Origin: Geodermatophilus nigrescens
Lineage (GTDB): Bacteria; Actinomycetota; Actinomycetes; Mycobacteriales; Geodermatophilaceae
NCBI RefSeq assembly: GCF_900129495.1
Contig: NZ_FQVX01000001.1
Span: forward strand, 1,240,001 to 1,304,000
Length of the DNA: 64,000 bases
Direction of reading: 5' to 3'
Shown here: positions 24,203-32,476 of the stretch, piece after piece
Layout of the letters: each line of letters starts with the position of its first letter
How positions within the stretch are numbered: position 1 is the stretch's first letter
Translations under genes and position numbers: made by a program
The notes under the pieces: generated by a model
The model's database searches: none
The model's input: only the letters and a program-made list of their open reading frames with translations
What the model was told of the DNA's origin: nothing

Positions 24203-25117
24203 GTGAGCACGCCGGACCAGCCGTACCGCAGCGGCTTCGCCTGTCTGGTGGGCCGTCCCAACGCGGGCAAGACCACGCTGACCAACGCGATGGTCGGCGA
24301 GAAGGTCGGCATCGTCAGCAACCGCCCGCAGACCACCCGGCACGCCATCCGCGGCGTCGTGCACCGGCCCGCCGGTCAGCTCGTGCTGGTCGACACCCCC
24401 GGCCTGCACAAGCCCAAGAGCCTGCTCGGCCGCCGGCTCAACGACGTCGTCCGGGACACGCTGTCCGAGGTCGACGTCGTGGTGTTCTGCATCCCCGCCG
24501 ACCAGCCGGTGGGCACCGGTGACCGGTTCATCGCCCGCCAGCTGCGGGAGGTGAAGGCGCCGGTCGTCGTCGTGGTGACCAAGACCGACGCCGCCTCGAA
24601 GAAGCAGGTCGCCGAGCAGCTCGTGGCGGCCAGCCAGCTGGTCGAGGCCGCCGAGGTCGTGCCGGTGAGCGCGGTGGAGGGGGACCAGGTCGAGCTGCTG
24701 GAGGACCTGCTGGTCGGCCTGCTGCCCGAGGGCCCGCCGCTGTACCCCGAGGAGCAGGTCACCGACGAGGACACCGACCGCCAGATCGCCGAGCTCATCC
24801 GCGAGGCGGCGCTGGAGAAGGTGTTCCAGGAGGTGCCGCACTCCCTGGCCGTCACCGTCGAGGAGCTGAACCGCCGGCCCGACCCCAAGCGGGAGGGCTC
24901 GGAGCTCGTCGAGGTGCACGCGCTGCTGCACTGCGAGCGGCCCAGCCAGAAGCCGATGCTGCTCGGCAAGGGCGGGTCGGTCATCAAGGCGATCGGCACC
25001 GAGGCCCGCGCGGGCCTGGAGCAGCTGCTCGGCGCGCGCGTCCACCTCGACCTGCACGTCACCGTGCTCGGCGAGTGGCAGGACGACCCGAAGAAGCTGA
25101 ACAGGCTCGGGTACTGA
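24203..25117 (+). CDS. era: GTPase Era
   Basis: A 304-residue GTPase that assists 16S rRNA 3-prime end processing and 30S assembly. G1 is [11 protein letters not shown]3 VDTPGLH, G4 TKTD, and the C-terminal KH domain holds [20 protein letters not shown], the loop that grips the anti-SD region. GTG 24203 was taken; an upstream in-frame GTG at 24182 would add seven unconserved residues. recO follows after one base. Together with ybeY and rsmE it forms a ribosome-maturation group. Confidence 0.97.
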   Translation: MSTPDQPYRSGFACLVGRPNAGKTTLTNAMVGEKVGIVSNRPQTTRHAIRGVVHRPAGQLVLVDTPGLHKPKSLLGRRLNDVVRDTLSEVDVVVFCIPADQPVGTGDRFIARQLREVKAPVVVVVTKTDAASKKQVAEQLVAASQLVEAAEVVPVSAVEGDQVELLEDLLVGLLPEGPPLYPEEQVTDEDTDRQIAELIREAALEKVFQEVPHSLAVTVEELNRRPDPKREGSELVEVHALLHCERPSQKPMLLGKGGSVIKAIGTEARAGLEQLLGARVHLDLHVTVLGEWQDDPKKLNRLGY

Positions 25118-25118
25118 C

Positions 25119-25907
25119 GTGAGCACGACGCCGAAGTCGCTGTACCGCGACGAGGGGATCGTCCTGCGCACCCAGAAGCTGGGCGAGGCCGACCGGATCG
25201 TCACGGTCCTCACCCGCCGCACCGGCAAGGTGCGCGCGGTGGCCAAGGGCGTGCGCCGCACCAAGAGCAAGTTCGGGGCCCGGCTCGAGCCGTTCAGCCA
25301 CGTCGACCTGCAGCTCTACACCGGCCGCACCCTCGACATCGTCAGCCAGGCGGAGTCGATCCGCTCCTACGGCCCGGCGATCGTCGGCGACTACCCGGCC
25401 TACACCGCCGGCACCGCCGTGCTGGAGACCGCCGACCGGCTCACCGCGGAGGAGAAGGAGCCCTCGCTGCGGATGTTCCTGCTCGTCGTCGGGGCGCTGC
25501 GGACGCTGTCGGAGCGCACCCGCCCGGCGGGCCTCGTGCTCGACGCGTTCCTGCTCCGCGCGATGTCGGTGGCCGGCTGGGAGCCCGCGCTCGGCGACTG
25601 CGCGCGCTGCGGCGTCGAGGGCCCGCACCGGCACTTCTCCGTCCCCGCCGGCGGCTCGGTCTGCCGCGAGTGCCGCCCGACCGGGTCGGCGATGCCCAAC
25701 CCGGTCACCATCGAGCACCTGGAGGCCCTGCTGTCCGGCGACTGGGAGACGGCCGAGGCCAGCGAGCGGGCCCAGTGCCGCGAGGGCAGCGGCCTGGTCG
25801 CCGCGCTGCTGCAGTGGCACCTCGAGCGCGGGCTGCGCTCCCTGCCGCTCGTCGACCGCTCCGACGTCGCCCCGCGGCGGGAGGTGGACCTGCTCCGTGA
25901 GGCGTGA
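25119..25907 (+). CDS. recO: DNA repair protein RecO
   Basis: A 262-residue recombination mediator that loads RecA with RecR. The OB-fold N-terminus reads [39 protein letters not shown]. The zinc site of CxxC pairs is DCARCGVEG and VCRECRP. The gene starts at GTG one base after era and ends inside uppS with an 11-base overlap, so era-recO-uppS is probably one transcription unit. Confidence 0.97.
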   Translation: MSTTPKSLYRDEGIVLRTQKLGEADRIVTVLTRRTGKVRAVAKGVRRTKSKFGARLEPFSHVDLQLYTGRTLDIVSQAESIRSYGPAIVGDYPAYTAGTAVLETADRLTAEEKEPSLRMFLLVVGALRTLSERTRPAGLVLDAFLLRAMSVAGWEPALGDCARCGVEGPHRHFSVPAGGSVCRECRPTGSAMPNPVTIEHLEALLSGDWETAEASERAQCREGSGLVAALLQWHLERGLRSLPLVDRSDVAPRREVDLLREA

Positions 25908-26661
25908 GGTGAAGGCACCGAACCCGCACCCCTCCGGCGTCCGCCCGCCGGCGATCCCCGCCGACCGGGTGCCCGGCCACGTCGCGATCGTCATGGACGG
26001 CAACGGCCGGTGGGCCAAGGAGCGCGGCCTGCCCCGCACGGCCGGCCACGAGGCGGGGGAGTCCTCGCTGTTCGACTGCGTCGAGGGCGCCATCGAACTC
26101 GGCGTGAAGGCGATCAGCGCCTACGCGTTCTCCACGGAGAACTGGCGGCGCAGCCCCGAGGAGGTCCGCTTCCTCATGGGCTTCAACCGCGACGTCATCC
26201 GCCGCCGCCGCGACGAGATGCACGAGCTGGGTGTGCGGGTGCGCTGGGCCGGCCGCCGCCCGCGGCTGTGGCGCAGCGTCATCAAGGAGCTCGAGGTCGC
26301 CGAGGAGCTCACCCGCGACAACGACGTCCTCACCCTCACCATGTGCGTGAACTACGGCGGCCGGGCCGAGATCGCCGACGCCGCCGCCGCGATCGCCCGC
26401 GAGGTGGCCGCCGGCCGGCTCGACCCGGGCAAGGTCGACGAGGACACCGTCGCCCGCTTCCTCGACGAGCCGGACATGGCCGACGTCGACCTGTTCGTGC
26501 GCAGCTCGGGGGAGAACCGCACCAGCAACTTCCTGCTGTGGCAGTCGGCCTACGCGGAGTTCGTCTTCCTCGACACGCTCTGGCCCGACTTCGACCGCCG
26601 GCACCTCTGGGCGGCGTGCGAGGAGTACGCCTCCCGCCAGCGGCGGTTCGGCAAGGCCTGA
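25897..26661 (+). CDS. uppS: Isoprenyl transferase (long-chain Z-polyprenyl diphosphate synthase)
   Basis: A 254-residue cis-prenyltransferase that builds the polyprenyl phosphate carrier for peptidoglycan and arabinogalactan-like polymers. The conserved start of the fold is [24 protein letters not shown] with the catalytic Asp, then [16 protein letters not shown] and [27 protein letters not shown]. In most family members the last motif reads 'RTSGEQRLSNF'; here [10 protein letters not shown] is a mild variant. The gene overlaps recO by 11 bases. It converges with the Ser/Thr kinase gene, leaving 13 bases between the two stops. Confidence 0.95.
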   Translation: MRREVKAPNPHPSGVRPPAIPADRVPGHVAIVMDGNGRWAKERGLPRTAGHEAGESSLFDCVEGAIELGVKAISAYAFSTENWRRSPEEVRFLMGFNRDVIRRRRDEMHELGVRVRWAGRRPRLWRSVIKELEVAEELTRDNDVLTLTMCVNYGGRAEIADAAAAIAREVAAGRLDPGKVDEDTVARFLDEPDMADVDLFVRSSGENRTSNFLLWQSAYAEFVFLDTLWPDFDRRHLWAACEEYASRQRRFGKA

Positions 26662-26674
26662 GCGGGCGACCGGC

Positions 26675-28315
26675 TCAGGCCCCGAAGCCCGACAGGTCGG
26701 CCTCGTTCCACCACTCGACCAGCATGGCCAGGCCCGCCGTGCCGCCGTTGCGGACGGTCACCACCGCCTCGGTGGCGTCGTCGGTCTCGGTCCAGATGAG
26801 CACCGCGGTGTTGGTCTCGTCGACGTAGCAGGCCACCTGCCCCATGACGACGTCGTCGACGGTCCAGTCCTGGTGGCCCTGCGACGCCGGGCAGCTCGCG
26901 CCGTTCTCCAGCGCCGGCAGCCCGAGGCCGGTGACGTCGGCGGTGAAGACCTCGTCGGCGGTCGCGCCGTCGGGGTAGAGGAAGAACCGGGCGGTGCGCG
27001 GGCCGGTCTCGCTGGCCGACCGCCCGCAGTCGACCGCGGCCACGTCGCCGTCACCGGCCGACGGCGCCGGCCGGCAGGAGGACGGGTCGAAGTCGGCGGG
27101 CACGATCGCCAGCAGCGCGTCGTGCTGCGGTCCGGCGGTCGGGCGCTCCGGCGGGTCCGCCCCGGCCGCGCCGCCCGACCCGGCGACCAGGGCGACGACG
27201 AGCACCGCCGCGGCCAGCAGCGCCGCCGCCGTGAGCAGCAGCGCCGGCAGCACCGGACGCCGGCGCCGGGCGGGGGTGGGGGAGGGGACGGGTGCCGGGC
27301 CGGCGAGGGGGAGCGGCCGCGGGGCGGGCGGCACGGGCGGCTGCCCGGACGGCGGCACGGACGCCGACCCGGACGGCGGGACGGGCCGCGGCGCGGACGG
27401 TGGGAGCGGCGCGGTGCCGGCCCGCGGGACGGCGGCGGGGACGGCGGCGGGCGCGGGCGCCGGGGCGGCCAGCGCGCGCCGGGCGGCGGAGGCCATCGCG
27501 CCGGCGGAGCGCCAGCGGTCGTCGGGGTCCTTGGCCAGCCCGCGGGCGACGACGTCGTCCAGCCCCGCCGGCAGCCCCGGCCGCAGGCGCGACACCGGCG
27601 GCGGGGTGTCGTTGAGGTGCGCCCACATCAGCGGCGCGAGGTCGCGGGCCAGGTGCGGGCGGCGCCCGGTCAGCGCCTCGAACAGCACGCACGCCAGGGA
27701 GTAGACGTCGGCGCGGGCGTCGGCCGGCCGCTCGAGGAAGCGCTCGGGCGCCATGTAGTCGAAGGACCCGACCGCCGAGCCCGCTTGCGTGAGCACGGTG
27801 GTGCCGCCGTCGGTGCCGACGGAGCGGGCGATGCCGAAGTCGACGAGGTAGACGAACTCGTCGTCGTCCTCGGCCGGCTCGCCGGAGGTGGAGCACACGA
27901 GCACGTTGCTCGGCTTCACGTCGCGGTGCACCAGGCCCTCGGCGTGCGCGGCGTCGAGCGCGTGCGCCACCTGCCCGACGACGGACACGGCGCGGGCCGG
28001 CGCGAGCGGGCCCTCCTCGGTGAGCACGGTGGCGAGGTCGCGGCCGCGGACCAGGCGCATGTCGAGGAACAGCCGCCCGTCGAACTCGCCGTACCGGTGG
28101 ATGGGCACCACGTGCGGCTCGGACAGCCGGGCCGCGGCGTGCGCCTCGCGGCGGAAGCGCTCGCGGTAGGCGCGGTCGGCGGCCAGGCTCTCGGTGAGCA
28201 CCTTGAGCGCCACGGTCCGCTGGTGCTCGGTGTCGAAGGCCCGGTAGACCTCGCCCATGCCACCCCGGCCGATGAGCTCCTCGAGCCGGTAGGGACCGAA
28301 CTGGCGCTGTTCCAC
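26675..28315 (-). CDS. Receptor-type Ser/Thr protein kinase (PknB-like) with Cys-rich ectodomain
   Basis: A 546-residue kinase starting at GTG with GGGAGG upstream. The kinase domain (to ~270) has [17 protein letters not shown] with the ATP Lys, [15 protein letters not shown] and MAPERF, all intact. A Pro/Ala-rich linker follows, then one membrane helix (LPALLLTAAALLAAAVLVVA) and an extracellular domain of ~140 residues. That domain has four Cys (SSCRPAP, VDCGRS, ASCPASQGHQ, VACYVD) and a Trp-rich end, LVEWWNEADLSGF. The ectodomain recurs in the kinase at 35760 with all four Cys kept. The ligand is unknown; it lacks PASTA repeats. The kinase gene is divergent from the flavoprotein/FHA operon. 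Confidence 0.93.
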   Translation of the reverse strand: MEQRQFGPYRLEELIGRGGMGEVYRAFDTEHQRTVALKVLTESLAADRAYRERFRREAHAAARLSEPHVVPIHRYGEFDGRLFLDMRLVRGRDLATVLTEEGPLAPARAVSVVGQVAHALDAAHAEGLVHRDVKPSNVLVCSTSGEPAEDDDEFVYLVDFGIARSVGTDGGTTVLTQAGSAVGSFDYMAPERFLERPADARADVYSLACVLFEALTGRRPHLARDLAPLMWAHLNDTPPPVSRLRPGLPAGLDDVVARGLAKDPDDRWRSAGAMASAARRALAAPAPAPAAVPAAVPRAGTAPLPPSAPRPVPPSGSASVPPSGQPPVPPAPRPLPLAGPAPVPSPTPARRRRPVLPALLLTAAALLAAAVLVVALVAGSGGAAGADPPERPTAGPQHDALLAIVPADFDPSSCRPAPSAGDGDVAAVDCGRSASETGPRTARFFLYPDGATADEVFTADVTGLGLPALENGASCPASQGHQDWTVDDVVMGQVACYVDETNTAVLIWTETDDATEAVVTVRNGGTAGLAMLVEWWNEADLSGFGA

Positions 28316-28369
28316 CCTGGCCTCCCGCGGCGGTGGCGGGCCCCGGGCCGGCCACGACGGACGTCGCGG

Positions 28370-28375
28370 AGTGTA
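28370..28375 (-). promoter_or_regulatory. -10 box TACACT of the kinase gene
   Basis: On the minus strand CTACACTCCGC lies about 55 bases before the kinase GTG. The same 11 bases occur before the sister kinase at 37662-37667, suggesting a common promoter. Confidence 0.5.
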
Positions 28376-28456
28376 GGCGGCGGGTGCCTGCGCGGGACCG
28401 CCGCGGACGCCGCCGGGACCTGCGGCGACAGGTCGCAGGACCCGCGCCGGAATCCG

Positions 28457-28486
28457 TTGACAGTCCCGCGAGGTCGCCCCGACAGT
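28457..28486 (+). promoter_or_regulatory. Promoter TTGACA-N18-GACAGT of the flavoprotein operon
   Basis: A full TTGACA -35 at 28457-28462 and GACAGT at 28481-28486 with an 18-base spacer lie before the flavoprotein gene, whose GTG is 34 bases further. AGAGGACGG provides a ribosome-binding site. It is the most classical sigma-70-like promoter seen in this window. Confidence 0.6.
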
Positions 28487-28519
28487 GGCGGCTCCCCACA
28501 GAGGACGGAAGAACCCCCC

Positions 28520-30067
28520 GTGAGCGAGCGCACCATCTCCCCCCAGCACGCCCCCGCCCCGGCGCAGCCGGGCGACCTCACCGACGCCCTCGTCGCCACC
28601 GACGTCTGGACCGACCAGATGCTGGCCGAGGCCGGCATCCCGATCGTCGACGTCCCGTTCGTGACCGTCGGCGGCGGCATCGGCTCCTTCGTCACCGTCG
28701 ACTACCTGCGCATCTGCGGCGTCCCCACGAGCGCGATGCGGGTGCTCACCCCGCTGCGCACCCCGTGGGAGAGCTACGAGTACCTGACGACGGTGTCGCA
28801 GATCCCCCGCGGGGAGCGGCTGCGGTCGGACTCCTCGTCGTGCCCCGACAACATCTGGGGCTTCCCGAGCTATGCCATCCGCGAGGCGCTGCAGGGCAAC
28901 GTCAAGCAGGCCTGGAACGTGCTGGTCGAGCCGATCTTCGCGAACTACTACACGCCGAAGGCCGGCCACGCGTTCGAGTCGATGGAGAAGGAGATGCACC
29001 GGATCCGGTACCCGGAGATGGTCGTGCACGGCCAGGTCCGGATGGTCCGGCGCCGCGCGGGCGGCGGGTACTTCACCATCCTCACCCCGCCGGAGGGCGC
29101 GACGCCGACCCGCCGGATCGCCTACCGCAGCCAGTGGGTGCACATCGCCGTCGGCTACCCGGGCCTGAAGTTCCTCCCCGACCTGCAGCGCTACCGCACC
29201 GAGCACAACGACTACTCGAAGGTGGTCAACGCCTACGAGCGGCACGAGCACGTGTACGAGCGGCTGCACCAGCGCCCCGGCACGATCCTCATCCGCGGCG
29301 GCGGCATCGTCGCCTCGCGCGTGCTGCAGCGGCTCATCGACGACCGCGACGCCCGCGGCCTGCAGACCCAGATCGTCCACCTGTTCCGCACCTACGTGGA
29401 CAAGCCGCACGGCACCGGCATCCTCAAGCGCCGCAAGGGCGCCGACGGCTGGGCCTACCAGGGCTTCAACTACCCGAAGTCGGTGTGGGGCGGGCAGCTC
29501 AAGCAGCAGGTCCGCAACAGCGAGGGCGCCGAGCGCAAGCGCCTGTACGAGGAGATGGGCGGCACCAACACGCCCGTCCGGCGGGACTGGCAGGAGCAGC
29601 TGCGGCGCGGGCGCGCCGAGGGCTGGTACCGGGTCATGATCGGCAAGATCGACGAGATGGAGCCCGTCGGCGACCTGGTCGAGGTCACCGTCACCACGCC
29701 CGACCAGGGCCGCCACGTGGGCACCTTCGACGCCGTCATCGACTGCACCGGCCTCGAGGCCGACATCCGCGAGCACCGGCTGCTGGCCGACCTGCTCGAC
29801 CACTCCAACGCACAGCGCAACCCGGTCGGCCGGCTCGACGTGCAGCGCGACTTCGAGGTCACCGGCACCCGCAACGGCGGCAAGATGTACGCCTCCGGCA
29901 GCGCCACCCTGGGCGGCCCGTTCCCCGGCGTCGACACCTTCTTCGGCCTGCAGATCGCCGCCCAGGAGATCGCCGACGACCTCATCCGGGCGGGCTTCGC
30001 GCAGAAGCTCGGCCCCGGCCGGTCGACCAGCCAGTGGTGGAAGTGGGTCCGCAACAAGCAGATCTGA
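28520..30067 (+). CDS. FAD/NAD(P)-binding oxidoreductase of unknown substrate
   Basis: A 515-residue protein with two dinucleotide-binding folds. The first, near residue 45, is VDVPFVTVGGGIGSFVTVDY; the second, near residue 258, is TILIRGGGIVASRVLQRLID. A late segment, GKMYASGSATLGGPFPGVDTFFGLQIAAQEIADDLI, fits the C-terminal FAD-contact stretch of flavoprotein monooxygenases and disulfide-reductase relatives. No signal peptide or membrane helix is seen. It is followed by a small membrane protein gene and an FHA protein gene in a tight operon and is divergent from a Ser/Thr kinase gene. This places a redox enzyme within a phospho-signalling set. The substrate and exact family were not recognised. 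Confidence 0.7.
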   Translation: MSERTISPQHAPAPAQPGDLTDALVATDVWTDQMLAEAGIPIVDVPFVTVGGGIGSFVTVDYLRICGVPTSAMRVLTPLRTPWESYEYLTTVSQIPRGERLRSDSSSCPDNIWGFPSYAIREALQGNVKQAWNVLVEPIFANYYTPKAGHAFESMEKEMHRIRYPEMVVHGQVRMVRRRAGGGYFTILTPPEGATPTRRIAYRSQWVHIAVGYPGLKFLPDLQRYRTEHNDYSKVVNAYERHEHVYERLHQRPGTILIRGGGIVASRVLQRLIDDRDARGLQTQIVHLFRTYVDKPHGTGILKRRKGADGWAYQGFNYPKSVWGGQLKQQVRNSEGAERKRLYEEMGGTNTPVRRDWQEQLRRGRAEGWYRVMIGKIDEMEPVGDLVEVTVTTPDQGRHVGTFDAVIDCTGLEADIREHRLLADLLDHSNAQRNPVGRLDVQRDFEVTGTRNGGKMYASGSATLGGPFPGVDTFFGLQIAAQEIADDLIRAGFAQKLGPGRSTSQWWKWVRNKQI

Positions 30068-30109
30068 CCGGCCCGACCCCGACACCCGCGACGACCGAGA
30101 GAGACAACC

Positions 30110-30541
30110 GTGCTGCCCACCCTGAACGGCCGCATCCAGACCAGGGTCTTCCTGCTGGCCGTGGTCGGTTCGATCTGGACCCTGCTCATCACCCCCGTCC
30201 TGCCGACCGGGACGACGCTCGCCGCGTCCTACGGCGCCACCTTCTCCGTCCTGGTGGTCACCCTCGTGCTCGGCGTGCTGTGGGAGTTCGTCTACCACGG
30301 CATCCAGCAGTTCCGGTGGGAGAAGGACTGGCCGACCCTGTTCGGCCTGCTCACCGGCATCCCCGAGGGCCTGCTGGTGTGGTTCCTCTTCGCCGGCGGG
30401 GTCACCTGGATCGGCTCGCTGCCCGGCGCCGCGTTCGTCATCCACTTCGCCAGCACCTGGCTGATCGTGTGGCTGGTGGCCAACGGCCCGATGCGCGTCC
30501 CCTTCATCCACTGGCGGATCAACGGTGGGAGGCTCATCTGA
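30110..30541 (+). CDS. Small four-helix membrane protein
   Basis: A 143-residue protein with four predicted helices: FLLAVVGSIWTLLITPVL, YGATFSVLVVTLVLGVLW, LFGLLTGIPEGLLVWFLF and AAFVIHFASTWLIVWLVA. Conserved-looking polar residues sit between them (EFVYHGIQQFRWEKDWP), with Glu, His and Trp near the membrane surface. The GTG start is 42 bases after the flavoprotein stop, and the stop codon overlaps the FHA gene start by one base (TGATG). It could anchor or supply electrons to the flavoprotein. No known family was recognised. Confidence 0.75.
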   Translation: MLPTLNGRIQTRVFLLAVVGSIWTLLITPVLPTGTTLAASYGATFSVLVVTLVLGVLWEFVYHGIQQFRWEKDWPTLFGLLTGIPEGLLVWFLFAGGVTWIGSLPGAAFVIHFASTWLIVWLVANGPMRVPFIHWRINGGRLI

Positions 30542-32091
30542 TGTCGGCTCCGACCCCACCGCTCACCGGCACCAGCGGGGCGCCTGCCACGGTGCCGCCC
30601 TTCGACCAGGTCGCCGTCCGGGTCGCCCCCGGCCCCGACCTCGTCGTCCGGGTCCCCGGTGTGCTGCTCGTCGTCGGCGTGACCCCCCGGCCGGCCGGTG
30701 CCGCCCCGGCGCCCGCCCGGCCGGCGTTGGTCGGCTGGGGACCGGCGCCCGTCCCGGCGCCGCCGGCGGCCGCCCCGGCCGGAGACGCCGTCGTCGGGGA
30801 GCTCGTGCAGCTGTGCCGCCGCGTCTCGGCGGCCGGCAGCCGGGCTCCCGGCACCCGGCTGCACGAGGAGCTGCGCAGCTGGCTCGGCACGGTCGCCGAG
30901 CCGCCGTCGTTCGCCGTGGCCGCCGCGACCGAGGACGGGCTGGCGCTCGTGCTGGCCGGCGGCGGCACCGCCGAGGTGCCCGACCTGGGCCTGCGGCTGA
31001 CGCCGGCGCAGGGGGAGAAGCTCGACAACGGCACCCTCGTGCTCGACCGCTTCGTCACCTGGCCGCCCGCGGCGCTGCACCTGTCGGCCGGGTCGCCGGC
31101 CGACTCCGCGCCGCACCCGCTGGCCGACCTCGAGGCCGGCGCGGTCCCGGGCGCGGCCGCGGTGCTCTCGCCCGCGCCCGCCCCGTCGGCGGCCCCCGCG
31201 CCGCCGCCGTCGGGCACGACGATGGTGCGCCTGCCCGCGCCGCACGCCGCGAAGCCGGGCCTGCCGCTCGTCCCGCCGCGGCCGGCGCGCACCCCGGCGG
31301 GCTCGACGCCGCCGCCGCCTCCGCCGCCCGCGGAGGAGCCCGCCGCCGGTCCCGCACCCGCGCACGCGGACCACGACCACGCCGGTCACGACCATGCCGG
31401 TCACGACCATGCCGGTCACGACCATGCCGGTCACGACCACGGGCACGCCGCCCCGGTCGCCGCCGAGCCGCCGGCGCCGGTCGTGGAGCTGCCGGCACCG
31501 AAGAAGTCGACGCTGCTGTTCGGCGGGCCCGCCGAGGCGGAGCCTCCCCGCGAGCCGCTGCCGACGCCGGGCGCGGAGCCCGCCTCGGCCGGCGCGGAGG
31601 AGCCCGACGACGGCCGCGCCACGGTCAAGGGGATCCTCTGCAAGAACGGGCACCTCAACGACCCCCGCGCCGGTTTCTGCGCGCTCTGCGGCATCCGCAC
31701 CACGCAGCAGACCGCCGTCCTGATCGAGGGCGTGCGCCCGCCGCTCGGGCTGCTGGTCTTCGACGACGGCGCCACCGTCAGCCTGGACATGGACTACCTG
31801 CTCGGCCGGGAGCCCGAGACCGACGAGCGGGTGGCGTCCGGGCTGCTGCGGCCGCTGCTCGTCGTCGACCACACCGGCGGGGTCAGCCGGCACCACGCGG
31901 AGATCCGGCTCGAGGGCTGGGACGTGCTGCTGCTCGACACCGGCTCGGCCAACGGCACCCTGGTCGCCCCGCGCGGGGCGCCGGGCTGGTCGTCGCTGGT
32001 GCCGCACCAGCCGGTGCGGCTCACCCCCGGCATGGCCGTGCGGATGGGTGGCCGCCAGTTCGCGTTCGAGTCCCCGCACGGCGGCTTCTGA
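30541..32091 (+). CDS. FHA domain protein with zinc ribbon and His-rich repeat
   Basis: A 516-residue protein. Residues 1-190 form an Ala/Pro-rich globular part with LRLTPAQGEKLDNGTLVLDRF. Then a long disordered Pro/Ala region contains five DHxHxGH-type His clusters (residues 277-303). A zinc ribbon follows, ILCKNGHLNDPRAGFCALCG, and a C-terminal FHA domain with YLLGREPE, GGVSRHHAEIRLEGWDVLLLDTGSANGT. FHA domains bind phosphothreonine, so this is the likely substrate or effector of the nearby kinases. GGGAGG precedes the ATG. No membrane segment is present. The partner and output are unknown; a scaffold or regulator is the best guess. Confidence 0.85.
   Translation: MSAPTPPLTGTSGAPATVPPFDQVAVRVAPGPDLVVRVPGVLLVVGVTPRPAGAAPAPARPALVGWGPAPVPAPPAAAPAGDAVVGELVQLCRRVSAAGSRAPGTRLHEELRSWLGTVAEPPSFAVAAATEDGLALVLAGGGTAEVPDLGLRLTPAQGEKLDNGTLVLDRFVTWPPAALHLSAGSPADSAPHPLADLEAGAVPGAAAVLSPAPAPSAAPAPPPSGTTMVRLPAPHAAKPGLPLVPPRPARTPAGSTPPPPPPPAEEPAAGPAPAHADHDHAGHDHAGHDHAGHDHAGHDHGHAAPVAAEPPAPVVELPAPKKSTLLFGGPAEAEPPREPLPTPGAEPASAGAEEPDDGRATVKGILCKNGHLNDPRAGFCALCGIRTTQQTAVLIEGVRPPLGLLVFDDGATVSLDMDYLLGREPETDERVASGLLRPLLVVDHTGGVSRHHAEIRLEGWDVLLLDTGSANGTLVAPRGAPGWSSLVPHQPVRLTPGMAVRMGGRQFAFESPHGGF
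31369..31449 (+). repeat. 15-bp tandem repeat coding AGHDH
   Basis: Four consecutive 15-base units (GCCGGTCACGACCAT) at 31381-31440, the last ending CAC, code for Ala-Gly-His-Asp-His inside the FHA protein. The use of CAT for His in three units, against CAC elsewhere in the gene, and base-for-base identity suggest recent expansion. The peptide could bind metal ions. Confidence 0.9.
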
Positions 32092-32229
32092 CCGCGGGGC
32101 ACCGCCTCCGGCACCTCCGGCGCCCGTCTCCCTCCGGGGAGGCGGGCGCCGTCGCGTCCCCGGAGGTCCCCGTCCCGTCCGGCCGCGTCCCCTCCGACCG
32201 CCCCCCGACCGCAGCCCCTCCGGCGCACC

Positions 32230-32265
32230 GTCGTGCTCTGCACGCGGGGGCGTGCAGAGCACGAC
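32230..32265. repeat. Palindromic repeat family 1, copy 3
   Basis: GTCGTGCTCTGCACG (32230-32244) pairs perfectly with 32251-32265; the loop is CGGGGG. It is first of three copies in the 385-base gap between the FHA gene and the antiporter gene. Apart from these and the hairpin at 32422 the gap (32092-32476) holds no gene that can be supported. Confidence 0.85.
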
Positions 32266-32300
32266 CCGCCGGGAGGAGGCACCTGACCTCCGGAGCTGGG

Positions 32301-32335
32301 TCGTGCTCTGCCCACCACGGCGGGGCAGAGCACGA
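32301..32335. repeat. Palindromic repeat family 1, copy 4
   Basis: TCGTGCTCTGCCC (32301-32313) pairs with 32323-32335 over 13 bases; loop ACCACGGCG. The core GTGCTCTGCCC is shared with copies 1, 2 and nearly 5. Confidence 0.85.
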
Positions 32336-32351
32336 GGGCGTGCCCCGGACG

Positions 32352-32392
32352 GGCTCGTGCCCTGCCCACGGAGGCGGGGCAGAGCACGAGCC
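32352..32392. repeat. Palindromic repeat family 1, copy 5
   Basis: GGCTCGTGCCCTGCCC (32352-32367) pairs with 32377-32392 over 16 positions with one C/A mismatch; the 9-base loop ACGGAGGCG is identical to that of copy 1 at 8766-8774, 23 kb away. Loop conservation suggests a mobile or recognised element, not only a terminator. Confidence 0.85.
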
Positions 32393-32421
32393 GCCGCGGG
32401 GGAGAGGTGCCCGGAGACGAC

Positions 32422-32456
32422 GGAGCCCGCGTCCCCTCGCACGGGACGCGGGCTCC
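32422..32456. terminator. 14-bp hairpin before the antiporter stop
   Basis: GGAGCCCGCGTCCC (32422-32435) pairs perfectly with 32443-32456 around a 7-base loop. It lies 20 bases past the antiporter stop codon on the minus strand and so is a likely terminator for that gene; it could also stop read-through from the FHA operon. Confidence 0.65.
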
Positions 32457-32476
32457 ACCACGGGGAGGACCGGCGC

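Noticed and set aside
32230-32392. Three regularly spaced repeats resembling a small CRISPR array
   Set aside because: The units are self-complementary hairpins with varying arms and spacing, single copies occur elsewhere beside genes, and no cas genes are present.
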